Source of the DNA: Lawsonibacter faecis
GTDB taxonomy: Bacteria; Bacillota; Clostridia; Oscillospirales; Oscillospiraceae
NCBI RefSeq assembly: GCF_014287675.1
Contig: NZ_JACOPQ010000002.1
Coordinates: 413,609 to 477,608, forward strand
Reading direction: 5' to 3'
Length of the DNA stretch: 64,000 nucleotides
Numbering within the stretch: position 1 is the first letter of the stretch; every line of letters starts with the position of its first letter. This document shows positions 33,864 through 43,362 of the stretch, one piece after another. The notes under the pieces were generated by a model, which saw nothing but the letters and a program-made list of their open reading frames with translations, made no database searches and had not been told where the DNA came from. The position numbers and the translations under genes were made by a program.

Positions 33864-35702
33864 ATGAATCGAAGCTTGGAACGCATCCTCCCACGGGTGC
33901 AGAAACCCGCCCGCTACACGGGCGGCGAATATAATGCGGTAGTGAAGGACCGGAAAGCCGTTGAGGTGCGCTATGCCCTCTGCTTCCCGGATACCTATGA
34001 GATTGGTATGTCCAACCTGGGCGTGCGCATTTTGTACGGGGTGATGAACAATCTGCCCTGGTGCTGGTGCGAGCGCGTTTTTGCCCCCTGGGGCGATATG
34101 GAGGCCGAGATGCGCGCCGAGGGACTCTCCCTCTACGGCCTGGAGAGCGGCGACCCCATCGCCGACTTTGATCTCATCGGCTTCTCCCTGGGCTATGAGA
34201 TGGCCTATACCAACGTACTGAATATGCTGGACCTGGCGGGCCTTCCGGTCCGGGGGGCGGAGCGGCGGGGCCTCTCGCCCATTGTGGTGGCGGGCGGCAC
34301 CTGCGCGTTCAACCCGGAGCCGCTGGCCCCCTTTGTGGATATCTTTTCCCTGGGCGAGGGCGAGGACGTGTCCGTGGAGCTGCTGGAGCTCTACCGGACC
34401 GCCAAGAGCGAGGACTGGACCAAGGAGGAATTTCTCCAGGCCGCCGCACGGGTCCCCGGCCTCTATGTGCCCTCGCTCTATGATGTTTCCTACCATGAGG
34501 ACGGCACCGTGGCCGCGATCACCCCCCGGGACGGCGCCCCGGAGGTGGTCACCAAGCGGATCGTCCAGGACTTCAACCAGTCCTACTTCCCGGTGAAGAC
34601 CATTGTGCCCTCCACCGAGATCACCCAGGACAAGGTGACGCTGGAGGTCTTCCGGGGCTGTATCCGGGGCTGCCGGTTCTGTCAGGCGGGGTACGCCTAC
34701 CGGCCCGTCCGCTCCCGGGACCCCGAGCTGCTGGTGAAGTACGGCATCGACGCCTGCAAGGACTCGGGCTACCAGGAGATGACCCTCTCGTCCCTCTCCA
34801 CCAGCGATTACCGCCACCTGCTGAACCTGTGCGACGGCCTGCTGGAGTGGTGCGAGCCGGAGAAGGTGAGTCTGGCGCTGCCCTCCCTCCGGGCGGACAA
34901 TTTCTCCATGAACCTGATGCACCGCCTCCAGCACGGCAAGAAGTCCGGCCTCACCTTCGCGCCCGAGGCGGGCACCCAGCGCCTGCGGGACGCCATCAAC
35001 AAGAACGTGACGGAGGAGGACCTCCTCCAGTCCTGCCGCACCGCCTTCTCCGGCGGCTGGTCCTCCGTGAAGCTCTACTTCATGCTGGGCCTGCCCACCG
35101 AGACCGACGAGGACGTGCTGGGCATCGCCGACCTGGCGGAGAAGGTCTACAGGGTCTGGCGGGAGTACACCCCCGAGCCCAAGCGGGGGGTGCGCATCAC
35201 CGTCTCCACCGCCTTCTTCGTGCCCAAGCCCCACACGGCCTTCCAGTGGGAGGGGCAGATCTCCATGGAGGAGTACCACCGCCGGGTGAAGCTCCTGCGG
35301 GAGAATATGCGGGGCCGCTCCATCAGCTACAACTGGCACGACCCGGACACCAGCTTCCTGGAGGCGGTCTTCGCCCGGGGCGACCGGCGGGTGGCCGACG
35401 TGATTGAACACGCCTGGCGCGCGGGTGCCAGGTTCGACTCCTGGAGCGAGTACTTCAGCTTCCAGCGCTGGCTGGACGCCTTTGAGCGCTGCGGCGTGGA
35501 CCCCCATTTCTATGCAGGCCGTGAGCGGAGCAGGGACGAGGCGCTGCCCTGGGATATGATCTCCACCGGCGTGCGCAAGGACTACCTCTGGCGGGAGCGG
35601 GAGCAGTGCTACAGGGCCGCCGTCACCCCCGACTGCCGCAGGCGGTGCACCGCCTGCGGGGCGGATAAGCTCTACGAAGGGGGTGTCTGCGATGCGGAAT
35701 AG
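33864..35702 (+). CDS. TIGR03960-type B12-binding/radical SAM protein
   Basis: 612 aa. The N-terminal part (about 1-200) is a cobalamin-binding-like domain, and the central radical SAM core has Cys266-X3-Cys270-X2-Cys273 (CIRGCRFC). Later features include TFAPEAGTQRLRD near 370 and YFMLGLPTETDED near 410, both typical of radical SAM enzymes. The gene overlaps the next one, whose product is the usual partner in this family. In many clostridia the pair lies next to rng and ribosomal L21/L27 genes; here those are absent. Chemical reaction unknown, a tRNA or rRNA modification is often suspected. Confidence 0.9.
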   Translation: MNRSLERILPRVQKPARYTGGEYNAVVKDRKAVEVRYALCFPDTYEIGMSNLGVRILYGVMNNLPWCWCERVFAPWGDMEAEMRAEGLSLYGLESGDPIADFDLIGFSLGYEMAYTNVLNMLDLAGLPVRGAERRGLSPIVVAGGTCAFNPEPLAPFVDIFSLGEGEDVSVELLELYRTAKSEDWTKEEFLQAAARVPGLYVPSLYDVSYHEDGTVAAITPRDGAPEVVTKRIVQDFNQSYFPVKTIVPSTEITQDKVTLEVFRGCIRGCRFCQAGYAYRPVRSRDPELLVKYGIDACKDSGYQEMTLSSLSTSDYRHLLNLCDGLLEWCEPEKVSLALPSLRADNFSMNLMHRLQHGKKSGLTFAPEAGTQRLRDAINKNVTEEDLLQSCRTAFSGGWSSVKLYFMLGLPTETDEDVLGIADLAEKVYRVWREYTPEPKRGVRITVSTAFFVPKPHTAFQWEGQISMEEYHRRVKLLRENMRGRSISYNWHDPDTSFLEAVFARGDRRVADVIEHAWRAGARFDSWSEYFSFQRWLDAFERCGVDPHFYAGRERSRDEALPWDMISTGVRKDYLWREREQCYRAAVTPDCRRRCTACGADKLYEGGVCDAE

Positions 35703-36363
35703 TCACCGACTGCGCTTCTCCAAGCTGGGCCGGGCCAAGTATATCTCCCACCTGGACCTGATGTCCACCTTCCAGCGGGCGTTCCTGCGGGCGGGGATTG
35801 AGATTAAGCACACCGAGGGCTTCCACCCCCACGCCTTTGTCTCCATTCCGCTGCCCCTGTCCGTAGGCTTCTCCAGCGAGTGCGAGGTGCTGGATTTCGA
35901 GCTGGTGGGGGAGACGGCGAAGGAGAGCGTCCCCGCCCGGCTGAACGCCGTGATGCCCGAGGGCATCGTGGTGCAGAAGTGCTATGACGCGGAGACGCCC
36001 GTGAAGGCCCTGACCTATGTGAACTATATCCTCTCCCTGGAGTACGAGAACGGCGCGCCCTTCGGGGCGGAGACCGCCATCCGGGAGCTGCTGGGCCGGG
36101 AGGGTCTGGTGGTGGTCAAGAAGTCCAGGAAGGCAAAGTCCGGCCAGGTGGAAGTGGACATCATCCCGCTGATTGCAAAATACACCTGCGAGGGCCGCCG
36201 GGACACCATTGCACTGGACGTCGTCATCCGTGCGCAGAATCCGGGGCTGAACCCGGAGCTGATTATGAAAGCCATCCGTACCGAGTGCCCGGACGCCGCG
36301 CCCGACTTCGTCACCTTCCACCGCAAGGACGTGCTGGACGCCGGGTTCCGGTCCTGGGAGTAA
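35692..36363 (+). CDS. TIGR03936 / DUF2344 radical SAM-associated protein
   Basis: 223 aa. Begins LRFSKLGRAKYISHLDLMSTFQRA, the hallmark opening of DUF2344, with HPHAFVSIPLPLSVGFSSE near residue 45. ATG 35692 follows AAGGGGG; a GTG at 35683 in frame is too close to that site. It overlaps the upstream radical SAM gene by 11 bp and in other bacteria is often fused to it, so the two act together. Function unknown. Confidence 0.9.
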   Translation: MRNSHRLRFSKLGRAKYISHLDLMSTFQRAFLRAGIEIKHTEGFHPHAFVSIPLPLSVGFSSECEVLDFELVGETAKESVPARLNAVMPEGIVVQKCYDAETPVKALTYVNYILSLEYENGAPFGAETAIRELLGREGLVVVKKSRKAKSGQVEVDIIPLIAKYTCEGRRDTIALDVVIRAQNPGLNPELIMKAIRTECPDAAPDFVTFHRKDVLDAGFRSWE

Positions 36364-36372
36364 TATGCATAA

Positions 36373-36403
36373 AAGAGCCGCCCTCCAGATGGAGGGCGGC
36401 TCT
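36373..36403. terminator. terminator after the radical SAM pair
   Basis: AGAGCCGCCCTCC and GGAGGGCGGCTCT form a 13-bp stem around AGAT, flanked by A and T. It serves the plus operon and possibly the convergent DUF308 gene. Confidence 0.85.
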
Positions 36404-36449
36404 TCAGCTTGTCAAAGAGGACCTTCGGGGCTTCGCTGACAAGCTTCGG

Positions 36450-37037
36450 CTACTCAATATCGATGGGGTCGATGATGATGGGGTTGTTCTTGCGGTACTC
36501 CTTGGTGATGCGGCTGATTTTGAAGATGGACCACAGGTCGGACAGGCCGTTGTAGACGAACACGCCGCCGATGACCATGATGAGCACGTCGGCCGTCATA
36601 CCGGGCCGGAAGAGGATGAGCACGCCCAGGGCCACCGACACCAGGGAGAGGACCAGGATGACCCACCAGCGCCCGTACTGGAGGCTGTGCAGCTCCAGGG
36701 AGCGCTTGAGGTTGAGCAGCGCGTCGATGATGATGTAGATCCCCAGCACGACGGGGATGACGGACTTGACGAACTCGGGCTTGATGAGGAAGAGCAGCCC
36801 GGCCGCCGCCGCCACGATGCCCAGAATCAGCTCGAAGCGGAAGGTGCCCAGCCGGCTGTCGTGAACAAAAAAGCTGATGATTGTGATAATGCCGTAGATT
36901 AAGAGCAGAAGGCCGAAGGATAAGCAGATAAGGTCTCTGCTGATGCCGGGCCAGATGAGCAGCACCAGCCCCAGGGCGATGTAGAGCACGGAGGCCAGAA
37001 GAAAACTGACTTTCATATTCTTCAGGAATTCCCGCAT
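36450..37037 (-). CDS. DUF308 membrane protein (HdeD-like)
   Basis: 195 aa, start after AAGGGA. Six membrane segments in three similar pairs (about 10-30, 35-55, 68-85, 90-110, 122-142 and 148-168), the HdeD/DUF308 repeat pattern, followed by a charged tail. HdeD proteins are linked to acid stress in enterobacteria; in Firmicutes their role is unknown. Monocistronic on the minus strand. Confidence 0.85.
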   Translation of the reverse strand: MREFLKNMKVSFLLASVLYIALGLVLLIWPGISRDLICLSFGLLLLIYGIITIISFFVHDSRLGTFRFELILGIVAAAAGLLFLIKPEFVKSVIPVVLGIYIIIDALLNLKRSLELHSLQYGRWWVILVLSLVSVALGVLILFRPGMTADVLIMVIGGVFVYNGLSDLWSIFKISRITKEYRKNNPIIIDPIDIE

Positions 37038-37142
37038 AAAATCCCTTCCTTTCTGAATGACAGTATACCCTCCAAGGCGGCAAAAGTCACTAGACAATCG
37101 CAAAATTTTGTCAAAAGGGAGGCCCGCTGCGGGCGATGCGCC

Positions 37143-37616
37143 CTACTGCCAGTTCTTGCACACATCCACCCAGCCGGCGCTGTGGGCGTACCCGGCCAGT
37201 TCGTCGCAGGTGAGCTCAATGGCGGAGTTGGAGGAGCCGGCGGCGGGGTAGACGGTCCCGAAGCGGCGCAGGGAGACGTCCAGGTAGGCCGTCACCCGCT
37301 CATCGGTAATGCCGAAGGGGCATACCCCGCCCACGGCATGGCCTGTAAAGTCCAGCACCTGTTCGGGGGTCAGCATGGTGGCCTTGGTGTGGAATTGGGC
37401 CTTGAACTTGGAGTTGTCGATTTTGGCGTCCCCGGCGCAGACGATGAGGACGCAGCCGCCTTCCACCAGGAAGGAGAGGGTTTTGGCGATGCGGGCGCCC
37501 TCGCAGCCCACGGCCTGGGCGGCCAGCTCCACGGTGGCGGAGGAGACGGGGAACTCCAGAATATCCCCCTCCCGCCCGAGGGAGCGGAAGTAGTCGCGGA
37601 CAATCTCAATGGACAT
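37143..37616 (-). CDS. YbaK/EbsC-family aminoacyl-tRNA deacylase
   Basis: 157 aa, complete single-domain YbaK fold. Recognisable positions: ARIAKTLSFLVEGGCVLIVCAGD, the conserved DNSKFKAQF lysine-bearing helix (the catalytic Lys of the family lies here), and HAVGGVCPFGIT with the GGV(C/S)P(F/L) loop. These enzymes hydrolyse misacylated tRNA, commonly Cys-tRNA-Pro or Ala-tRNA-Pro. It starts 3 bp after the thioesterase gene, so the two are one operon. Confidence 0.9.
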   Translation of the reverse strand: MSIEIVRDYFRSLGREGDILEFPVSSATVELAAQAVGCEGARIAKTLSFLVEGGCVLIVCAGDAKIDNSKFKAQFHTKATMLTPEQVLDFTGHAVGGVCPFGITDERVTAYLDVSLRRFGTVYPAAGSSNSAIELTCDELAGYAHSAGWVDVCKNWQ

Positions 37617-37619
37617 GGC

Positions 37620-38018
37620 TCATGCCTCCTTCCGGCTCCGGGCCTTGGCGAGGAATTTCTCCGCCCCCACCACAAAGCGCTCATGGACGCCGCCGCCAAT
37701 CTGCCCGGCCTCGTCGAAGGCGCGCACGGCGAAGACCACCCTGCGGCGGTCCAGGCCGGTCACCTCGGCCTCGGCTCGGACGGACATGCCCACGGGGGTG
37801 GCCGCGTCGTGGGTGATATCGAGCCGCGTGCCCACGGAGCCGTCGCCGGCATCCAGATATGGGGCAAGGGCATTGACCGCCGCGCGCTCCATCAGAGCGG
37901 CCATAAAGGGGGTGCCGAAGACGGGAAGGGTTCCCGACCCGGCGGCGATGGCGGTATTGGCGTCGGTGACGGCGGTCTCCGCCCGGCCCATAGCGCCGAT
38001 TTCGATCTGCATATTCAT
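37620..38018 (-). CDS. hotdog-fold thioesterase (FlK-like)
   Basis: 132 aa, start after AGGAGG. The pattern FGTPFMAALMERAAVNAL with a Thr/Glu helix, and VGTRLDITHDAATPVGM, matches the fluoroacetyl-CoA thioesterase-like hotdog family, which hydrolyses short acyl-CoA esters. The catalytic set of the family (Thr, Glu, His) appears as T in GTPF, E in MERAAV and H in THDAATP. The natural substrate is unknown. Upstream partner of the YbaK gene. Confidence 0.85.
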   Translation of the reverse strand: MNMQIEIGAMGRAETAVTDANTAIAAGSGTLPVFGTPFMAALMERAAVNALAPYLDAGDGSVGTRLDITHDAATPVGMSVRAEAEVTGLDRRRVVFAVRAFDEAGQIGGGVHERFVVGAEKFLAKARSRKEA

Positions 38019-38273
38019 ACGCCTCCTACTGGAATTCAAACTGCACCTATCTTACAACAGTTGAAGGGCGGATGCAAGAGGGGAGGGCGGGAAATGCATG
38101 AGGCGGGGGTGTCAAGGGCAAGGGGGGATTTGCGGCGGAGAAGGACGGCGCGCCTCCGCCCGGACGGGGGCGGAGGCCTGCGCGGGGAGAGCCGGACGGG
38201 CGTTTTTGTGCAGGCGGGCACAAGATATTGTATCGAAACGCCGTATGTCCACATTAATTGCTTTTTGGGGGGA

Positions 38274-38302
38274 TTGACAAGCCCGGGAGGGGGCGCTATA
38301 TA
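38274..38302 (+). promoter_or_regulatory. strong promoter driving the phage module
   Basis: TTGACA at 38274-38279, 17-bp spacer, TATATA at 38297-38302, about 45 bp before the small terminase gene. It is a consensus-quality sigma-A promoter, unusual for a decaying prophage. Confidence 0.8.
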
Positions 38303-38349
38303 TAGAATATAAAGATTTACGTCAGGTTGGATAGGCGGTGTTTCAGAAC

Positions 38350-38763
38350 ATGGACAGACCCACCGGAGGAGATCGGGACGGGAGTAAGGATGAGCTTACC
38401 TATACGCCTGAAGAACTGGAGAGACAATGTCAATTATACTTCTCCTCCTGTGAGGAGGGAGGAAGGAAATGTACAAAACCCGGTTTGATATTATATTTAA
38501 ATATAACCGAGGGAGCGTTTAACGCCTGGCTGAACAATGAGAGGGACCGTTATACCCGGCTCTCACAGGTCTTGAAAAAGGCCATGCTGAGAATACGGGA
38601 CGATCTGGAGCAGCGGAGCGACAGCATGAGCCTGTTCCGGCTCAAGCAGCCCTGCTACGGCGGATACGCCGACAGGCCCGCGGAGAACGGCGGGGGCGGC
38701 ATCAGCGTGACGGTGACCTTTGGCGGCGGGGACGCTGAGGCGGCCGCCGAGTACGTGAAATAG
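38350..38763 (+). CDS. phage terminase small subunit
   Basis: 137 aa. After an acidic N-terminus, the segment LTYTPEELERQCQLYFSSC, GLILYLNITEGAFNAWLNNE and SQVLKKAMLRIRDDLEQR resembles the helix-turn-helix DNA recognition part of phage small terminases. The C-terminus ends in a Gly/Ala-rich acidic tail with ISVTVTFGGGD, which also occurs in such proteins. It recognises packaging sites and recruits the large subunit. ATG 38350 is preferred; an in-frame GTG lies at 38338. First gene of the module. Confidence 0.75.
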   Translation: MDRPTGGDRDGSKDELTYTPEELERQCQLYFSSCEEGGRKCTKPGLILYLNITEGAFNAWLNNERDRYTRLSQVLKKAMLRIRDDLEQRSDSMSLFRLKQPCYGGYADRPAENGGGGISVTVTFGGGDAEAAAEYVK

Positions 38764-38793
38764 GCGGTTTCGCAGGCGGGGAGGAGGATTGTT

Positions 38794-38955
38794 TTGGAGG
38801 GTAAGGTTCAAAGCTTGAAGGCGGTAATCCGGGACGGGTGGGCCCTGTGCCCCAAGTGCTGGGGGAAGCTGTGCCGGGTGCCGCCCGGCGCGAAGGCCAG
38901 AGGCGTGCTCCTCTGGTGCAAGAGGGACAAGGAAGTGGAGCTGTCGACGCAATAG
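38794..38955 (+). CDS. Cys-rich zinc-knuckle mini-protein (53 aa)
   Basis: 53 aa from TTG 38794, nine bases after GGGGAGGAGG. Cysteines occur as CPKC, then a single Cys in KLCR and another in LLWCKRD, suitable for one zinc ion, in a highly basic protein. Com-like or cysteine-rich KTR-like proteins of this size are common near terminase genes of clostridial prophages. Function unknown; probably nucleic-acid binding. Confidence 0.65.
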   Translation: MEGKVQSLKAVIRDGWALCPKCWGKLCRVPPGAKARGVLLWCKRDKEVELSTQ

Positions 38956-39101
38956 GCGCGCAGCCGGGACAGAGAAATGGAACTGACGACAGAGCCTTAG
39001 AGCCGGTCGGTACGGGAAACCGTGCTGACTGGCTCTTTTTTTCGCATTCCGACGGGAATGCGGACTGCCGCGCCCGCTTGCAATGACAGGAGGTGGGGAA
39101 C

Positions 39102-40517
39102 ATGGCGCACAGAGGCGCTCCGCGCAAGGCGGTCAAGGGGGAAATCAAGCTGGATTTGGGCAGGCCCAATCCCAAGCAGGCCAGGTTCCTGGCCTCCAAC
39201 CACCGCTACACCGCCTACGGCGGCGCCCGGGGCGGCGGCAAGAGCTGGGCGGTGCGGGTGAAGGGGGTGGGCGGGGCGCTGTACTATCCGGGCATCAAGA
39301 TTCTGATGCTGCGCCGGACCTACCCGGAGCTGGAGAACACCATCATCTCCCCCCTCATCGAGCTTCTGAACACCGCCGCCCTGGACGGAAAACCGGCAGG
39401 GGACAGGCTCTTCACCTACAACGCCACCATGCGGACCCTCTTCTTCGCCAACGGGTCCATGATTAAGTTCGGCCACCTCCAGAGCGCAAACGCCGTCACG
39501 GAGTACCAGGGCCAGGAGTACGACTGGATTTTCATGGACGAGGCCACCCACTTCACCGAGTGGGAGTTTAGGGTGCTGGCCGCCACCCTGCGCGGCGTGA
39601 ACAAAATCCCCAAGCGGATGTACCTCACCTGCAACCCCGGCGGGGTGGGGCATCTGTGGGTCAAGCGGCTCTTCGTGGAGCGGGACTTCCGGGCGGGGGA
39701 GAACCCCAAGGACTACCTGTTCATCCCGGCCACGGTGGAGGACAACACGGCCCTGATGGACCACTCGCCGGACTACATCCAGATGCTGGACCTGCTGCCG
39801 GACGACCTGCGCGCGGCCCACCGCTACGGCGACTGGGACGCCATGGCGGGGCAGTTCTTCGCGGAGTTCAGGCGGGAGACCCACGTGGTAAAACCCTTCC
39901 TGCTGCCCCAGGAGTGGCCCCGCTACCGCGCCATCGACTACGGCCTGGACATGTTCGCCTGCCTGTGGGTGGCGGTGGATTTCGGGGGGCGGGCCTGGGT
40001 GTACCGGGAGGTGCAGCAGCCGGGGCTCATCGTCTCCGACGCCGCGGCGCTCATGCGCGGCCTCACGCTGCCGGAGGAGCGGATTGAGTACACCATCGCG
40101 CCGCCGGACCTCTGGAGCACCCAGAAGGACACGGGACGGACCATGGCGGAGGTCTTCGCCCGGAACGGCGTGGGGCTGGCGAGGGCCAGCAACAGCCGGG
40201 TCCAGGGCTGGCTGACGCTGAAGGAGTATTTGAAGCCGGGGGCGGACGGGCGGCCCAATCTGCTGGTGACGGAGGACTGCCCCTGCATCATCCGCAACCT
40301 CCCGGCCCTCCGGCACAGCGACAAGAACCCCTCCGACTGCGCCACCGAGCCTCACGACATTACCCATATCTGCGACGCGCTGCGGTATTTCGTGCAGTTT
40401 CGGACCCTGGGGGCCATCCGGCAGGCGGTGCGGGAGGAGCCGGAGGAGCGGGGCGAGGACTACGACGACGCCATGTGCGGCGGAGCGGCGGACGAGGGGT
40501 ACTTGATGTACAGTTAG
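39102..40517 (+). CDS. terL: phage terminase large subunit
   Basis: 471 aa, start after ACAGGAGGT. The ATPase domain has Walker A GGARGGGKS (about 40-48) and Walker B YDWIFMDEATH (about 143). The C-terminal RNase H-like nuclease domain begins around AIDYGLDMFACLWVAVD (about 277) and ends in SDCATEPHDITHICDALRYF, the usual metal-binding Asp. It cuts and translocates phage DNA into the prohead. Full-length and apparently functional. It is followed by 585 bp of hairpin repeats instead of the usual portal gene. Confidence 0.95.
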   Translation: MAHRGAPRKAVKGEIKLDLGRPNPKQARFLASNHRYTAYGGARGGGKSWAVRVKGVGGALYYPGIKILMLRRTYPELENTIISPLIELLNTAALDGKPAGDRLFTYNATMRTLFFANGSMIKFGHLQSANAVTEYQGQEYDWIFMDEATHFTEWEFRVLAATLRGVNKIPKRMYLTCNPGGVGHLWVKRLFVERDFRAGENPKDYLFIPATVEDNTALMDHSPDYIQMLDLLPDDLRAAHRYGDWDAMAGQFFAEFRRETHVVKPFLLPQEWPRYRAIDYGLDMFACLWVAVDFGGRAWVYREVQQPGLIVSDAAALMRGLTLPEERIEYTIAPPDLWSTQKDTGRTMAEVFARNGVGLARASNSRVQGWLTLKEYLKPGADGRPNLLVTEDCPCIIRNLPALRHSDKNPSDCATEPHDITHICDALRYFVQFRTLGAIRQAVREEPEERGEDYDDAMCGGAADEGYLMYS

Positions 40518-41102
40518 AAGCGCCGAGCGCCCGTGAGCAGGGGACCAAGCGGGGAGCGGAGCGAAAAGCCGCAGGGCGGCGGCCCACGGAAGCCGCCCGG
40601 AGGGTTTTTGCGCAGTCGTACGGCTTAGGACCCGTCGCGGAGGGTGCGATGCGTGACAAGGAAGCGCGAGCGTAGACACGCAGGGAAGCTAAGGCCGGAG
40701 TGAGACCTGGAACCCAGGAAGGCCGTCTCACGGAAGGGCTTCCGGTTCCGGGGCGAATCGGAGGACTTAGGGACCCGGCCGCGTGTCCAACGCGAACGTG
40801 ACAAGGAGAAGCGCGAGCGCAGGCGCATAGGTGCGGATGGACCAGAGCGACGGGGAAAGCCGGAAAAGGCCGTATCCCGCCAGGCGTTGACCGGCTTTCG
40901 CCGGAGTCGGCGGGAAGCCGCACCGTATGATGCGCCCAACGCGAACGTGACAAGGAGAAGCGCCGAGCGCCCGTGAGCAGGGGACCAAGCGGGGAGCGGA
41001 GCGAAAAGCCGCCCGGAGGGTTTTTGCGCAGTCGTACGGCTTAGGACACGCCGGCCTGCCGCGCCGGGCCGGGACGGGGGACGGAAACAGAGGAGTAGTG
41101 AT
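40518..41102. repeat. hairpin-repeat block A (585 bp, no gene)
   Basis: Modular non-coding filler: conserved unit X (40518-40660), hairpin Y1 (40675-40787), hairpin Y2 (40822-40936), truncated X (40958-41047). Units are joined by a linker ending CGTGACAAGGAGAAGC. Y1 is closed by GACACGC/GCGTGTC and Y2 by GGCGCAT/ATGCGCC. No gene is supported on either strand. Confidence 0.85.
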
Positions 41103-43361
41103 ATGCAGAGAGGGTCGGTTGAACAGAGGAAGAGCATGGGGATGGCGAAACGCTACGGACCGGTCATGACGGCGCTCCGGCAAGGCGGAGACGGGGGCGG
41201 GAGACTGACGCTCCAGCCGGGCGGCATGGGCGGAGGCGGCACCCGCGGCTTTACGCCCAGGAAGGGCGGATTTGCTTCCGGCGGCGGAGGCGGCGCCCGC
41301 GGCTTTACGCCCGGGACGGGTGGATTTGCTTCCGGCGGCTCCGGCGAAGCGGATGAATTCCGCCCGACCTGGAGCGACCTGCTCCGGGCGACGGAGGGCG
41401 GCGCGGAGCTGCCCAGGCACATCGCGCAGGAGGCGGAGGAGCAGGCCCGGGTGGAGCGGGCGGTGGAGGCCGCCCGGGAGCGGGCGGAGGAGCGGGCCCG
41501 GGTGGACACAGTGAGCGGCGCGGCCCCGGCGGTCAAGCGGGAGGACGCGTGGAAGTGGCGCAGCGCGGCGGAGCGGGCGGAGTACGAGGAGACGGCGCTG
41601 GGCGCGCCGGACTTCGCCGGGATGCGCGCGGCGGGAGAGCGGGTCGGCAGGCCGTCGGAGGACCCGTTCCTGCGGATGCTGGGCGAGCTGGGCTTTGGGA
41701 CCGGGGCCTATGGGGACCGGGAGGACCGGGGCCGCCGGGCGGTGAAGACCCTGAACGACCCGGGCTACAGACGCCTGCACAGCGACGGCAACAGCGAGTA
41801 CGCCATGGAGAACCTGGACTATCTGGAGCCGGAGCAGCGTGCGGTCATCATGTACTACGCGGGGCGCGGGGAGTACGAAAAAATCGGCGCCTACCTGGAG
41901 ACCCTGGACCGGGACCTGAACGAGCGGCAGCGCGCCCGGGAGTCGGTGGAGCAACCCAAATGGGCGGAGGAGCAACCGTTTCAGGCGGTGGGAGCCAACA
42001 TAGCAGGCTCCTTCACCTCGCCGTCGGCCTATTTAGAGACGATGAAGCAGGCATGGAGAAACTTTTTGAGCGGGGAGGAGGTCCCTGTGGACCCCAACTC
42101 GCAGGCCTTTTCCGGCGTCCATCTCCAGCACGACACAGAGCAGGGCGTGCGCTCGGCGGCACGGAAGGCCGCCGAGGAGGCCACGGGCAGTACGTTCTGG
42201 GGCGACGCGGCGGCGGGCGCGGCGGGGCTCGGGCTTGGGATGGGCAGGTTGGGGAGCAAGCTGTTCCTGGGCCCGGGGTTCGCGGCGCTTTACCAGGGCA
42301 CCGGCGCGGCGGGCGAGGCGGCCACCGGCGCGGCGGAGCGGGGCGGAAGCGCCGGGCAGGCCGCGGCGATGGGCACGGCGGTGGGGACCATAGAGGCGGT
42401 GAGCCAGCTCCTGCCGCTGGAGAACCTCTTCAGCCTGGGGAAAACGGCGCCGAAAACGGTGCGGGAGCTGGTGACCGGGGCGGCGGCCCAGGCGGGACTC
42501 TCCGCAGGCCAGGCGGCGCTGAGCCAGGTGGGCACGGAGCTGGCGGACACCTTCATCCTGGGGGACAAGGGGGAGTTTGAGTCCATGGTGCGCTCGCTGG
42601 AGGCCCAGGGGCTGGAGAGCGGCGAGGCCCGGGCCCGGGCGCTGATGGAGTACTGGCTGCGCCGGCCGGGCCAGGCCGCAGCGGCGGGCGCTGCGGCGGG
42701 GGGCCTCTCGGCCCTGGCGGCCCGGGGGCTGGCGGCGCTGAGAGAAGGCGCGGGCGCTCCGGCGGACGAGTCCCTGGACGACGGCGCGCGGAAGGCCCTG
42801 GAGGACGGCTGGGGAGACACGGAGCCCAGCGTGCGGGGGCCGGAAGACGATGGAACAAATGTTCCCAAAAGCGTTGAAATTCCCGGCGAACATGATATAA
42901 TAGGAACAGGTGAACGGGGCGGGGAGATACTGCAGGCGAAGGCGCGGCACGAGAGCTCGGAAACCGACCCGGTATACAAGGAAGTTAATATTCACGGCCC
43001 GCGCAATTCTGAGCTGGATGATGTGGATTTGATTGACCAGATCATCTATGAGGACAAGGATGCAAGCAGCTTGTATATGGAAAATCCTAATTTTCCGCAG
43101 ACGGAACAGCAGTGGGCATATAAGCAAATCTTTAACAGAACAAAAAACAGGATACTCGCACTACAGCAAGAACAGTTCCGCATGTCCAGCGAAGTGTCTC
43201 CCACATTACCTTCAACAGAAGGGTTAAGGGGGATACGGACCTATGTGTTCCGAGTTAGCGCGGACACGCCCGCCTTGCGGGAGGCCGTGCAGGCCGAGAT
43301 GGATCAGTTGAGCGAGTTGTTCCCGGATTATGAATTTTATGCAGTTTTTGGAGGAAATTAG
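41103..43361 (+). CDS. phage-borne multi-domain protein with toxin-like C-terminal tip
   Basis: 752 aa. N-terminus: two Gly-rich repeats with (R)GFTP(R/G)xGGFASGG. Next a charged helical part (about 80-300) with long Arg/Glu helices, then a Gly/Ala-rich hydrophobic stretch (about 360-590) that could insert in membranes. The last 150 residues differ sharply in composition: the DNA becomes AT-richer from about 42,850 and the protein acidic and Asn/Asp-rich. This trunk-plus-tip layout, with three small paralogous genes and copies of the tip's 3' end downstream, is that of a polymorphic toxin. The tip family is not recognised and activity is inferred only. Confidence 0.6.
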   Translation: MQRGSVEQRKSMGMAKRYGPVMTALRQGGDGGGRLTLQPGGMGGGGTRGFTPRKGGFASGGGGGARGFTPGTGGFASGGSGEADEFRPTWSDLLRATEGGAELPRHIAQEAEEQARVERAVEAARERAEERARVDTVSGAAPAVKREDAWKWRSAAERAEYEETALGAPDFAGMRAAGERVGRPSEDPFLRMLGELGFGTGAYGDREDRGRRAVKTLNDPGYRRLHSDGNSEYAMENLDYLEPEQRAVIMYYAGRGEYEKIGAYLETLDRDLNERQRARESVEQPKWAEEQPFQAVGANIAGSFTSPSAYLETMKQAWRNFLSGEEVPVDPNSQAFSGVHLQHDTEQGVRSAARKAAEEATGSTFWGDAAAGAAGLGLGMGRLGSKLFLGPGFAALYQGTGAAGEAATGAAERGGSAGQAAAMGTAVGTIEAVSQLLPLENLFSLGKTAPKTVRELVTGAAAQAGLSAGQAALSQVGTELADTFILGDKGEFESMVRSLEAQGLESGEARARALMEYWLRRPGQAAAAGAAAGGLSALAARGLAALREGAGAPADESLDDGARKALEDGWGDTEPSVRGPEDDGTNVPKSVEIPGEHDIIGTGERGGEILQAKARHESSETDPVYKEVNIHGPRNSELDDVDLIDQIIYEDKDASSLYMENPNFPQTEQQWAYKQIFNRTKNRILALQQEQFRMSSEVSPTLPSTEGLRGIRTYVFRVSADTPALREAVQAEMDQLSELFPDYEFYAVFGGN

Positions 43362-43362
43362 T

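Noticed and set aside
40360..41137. Minus-strand frames with related peptides (such as KPYDCAKTLRAA) at several junctions
   Set aside because: They are translations of the non-coding X and Y repeats; stems covary at the nucleotide level, and frames differ between copies.
41549..42580. 343-aa Gly/Arg-rich frame inside the 752-aa gene
   Set aside because: Shadow frame of GC-rich codons; no ribosome site.
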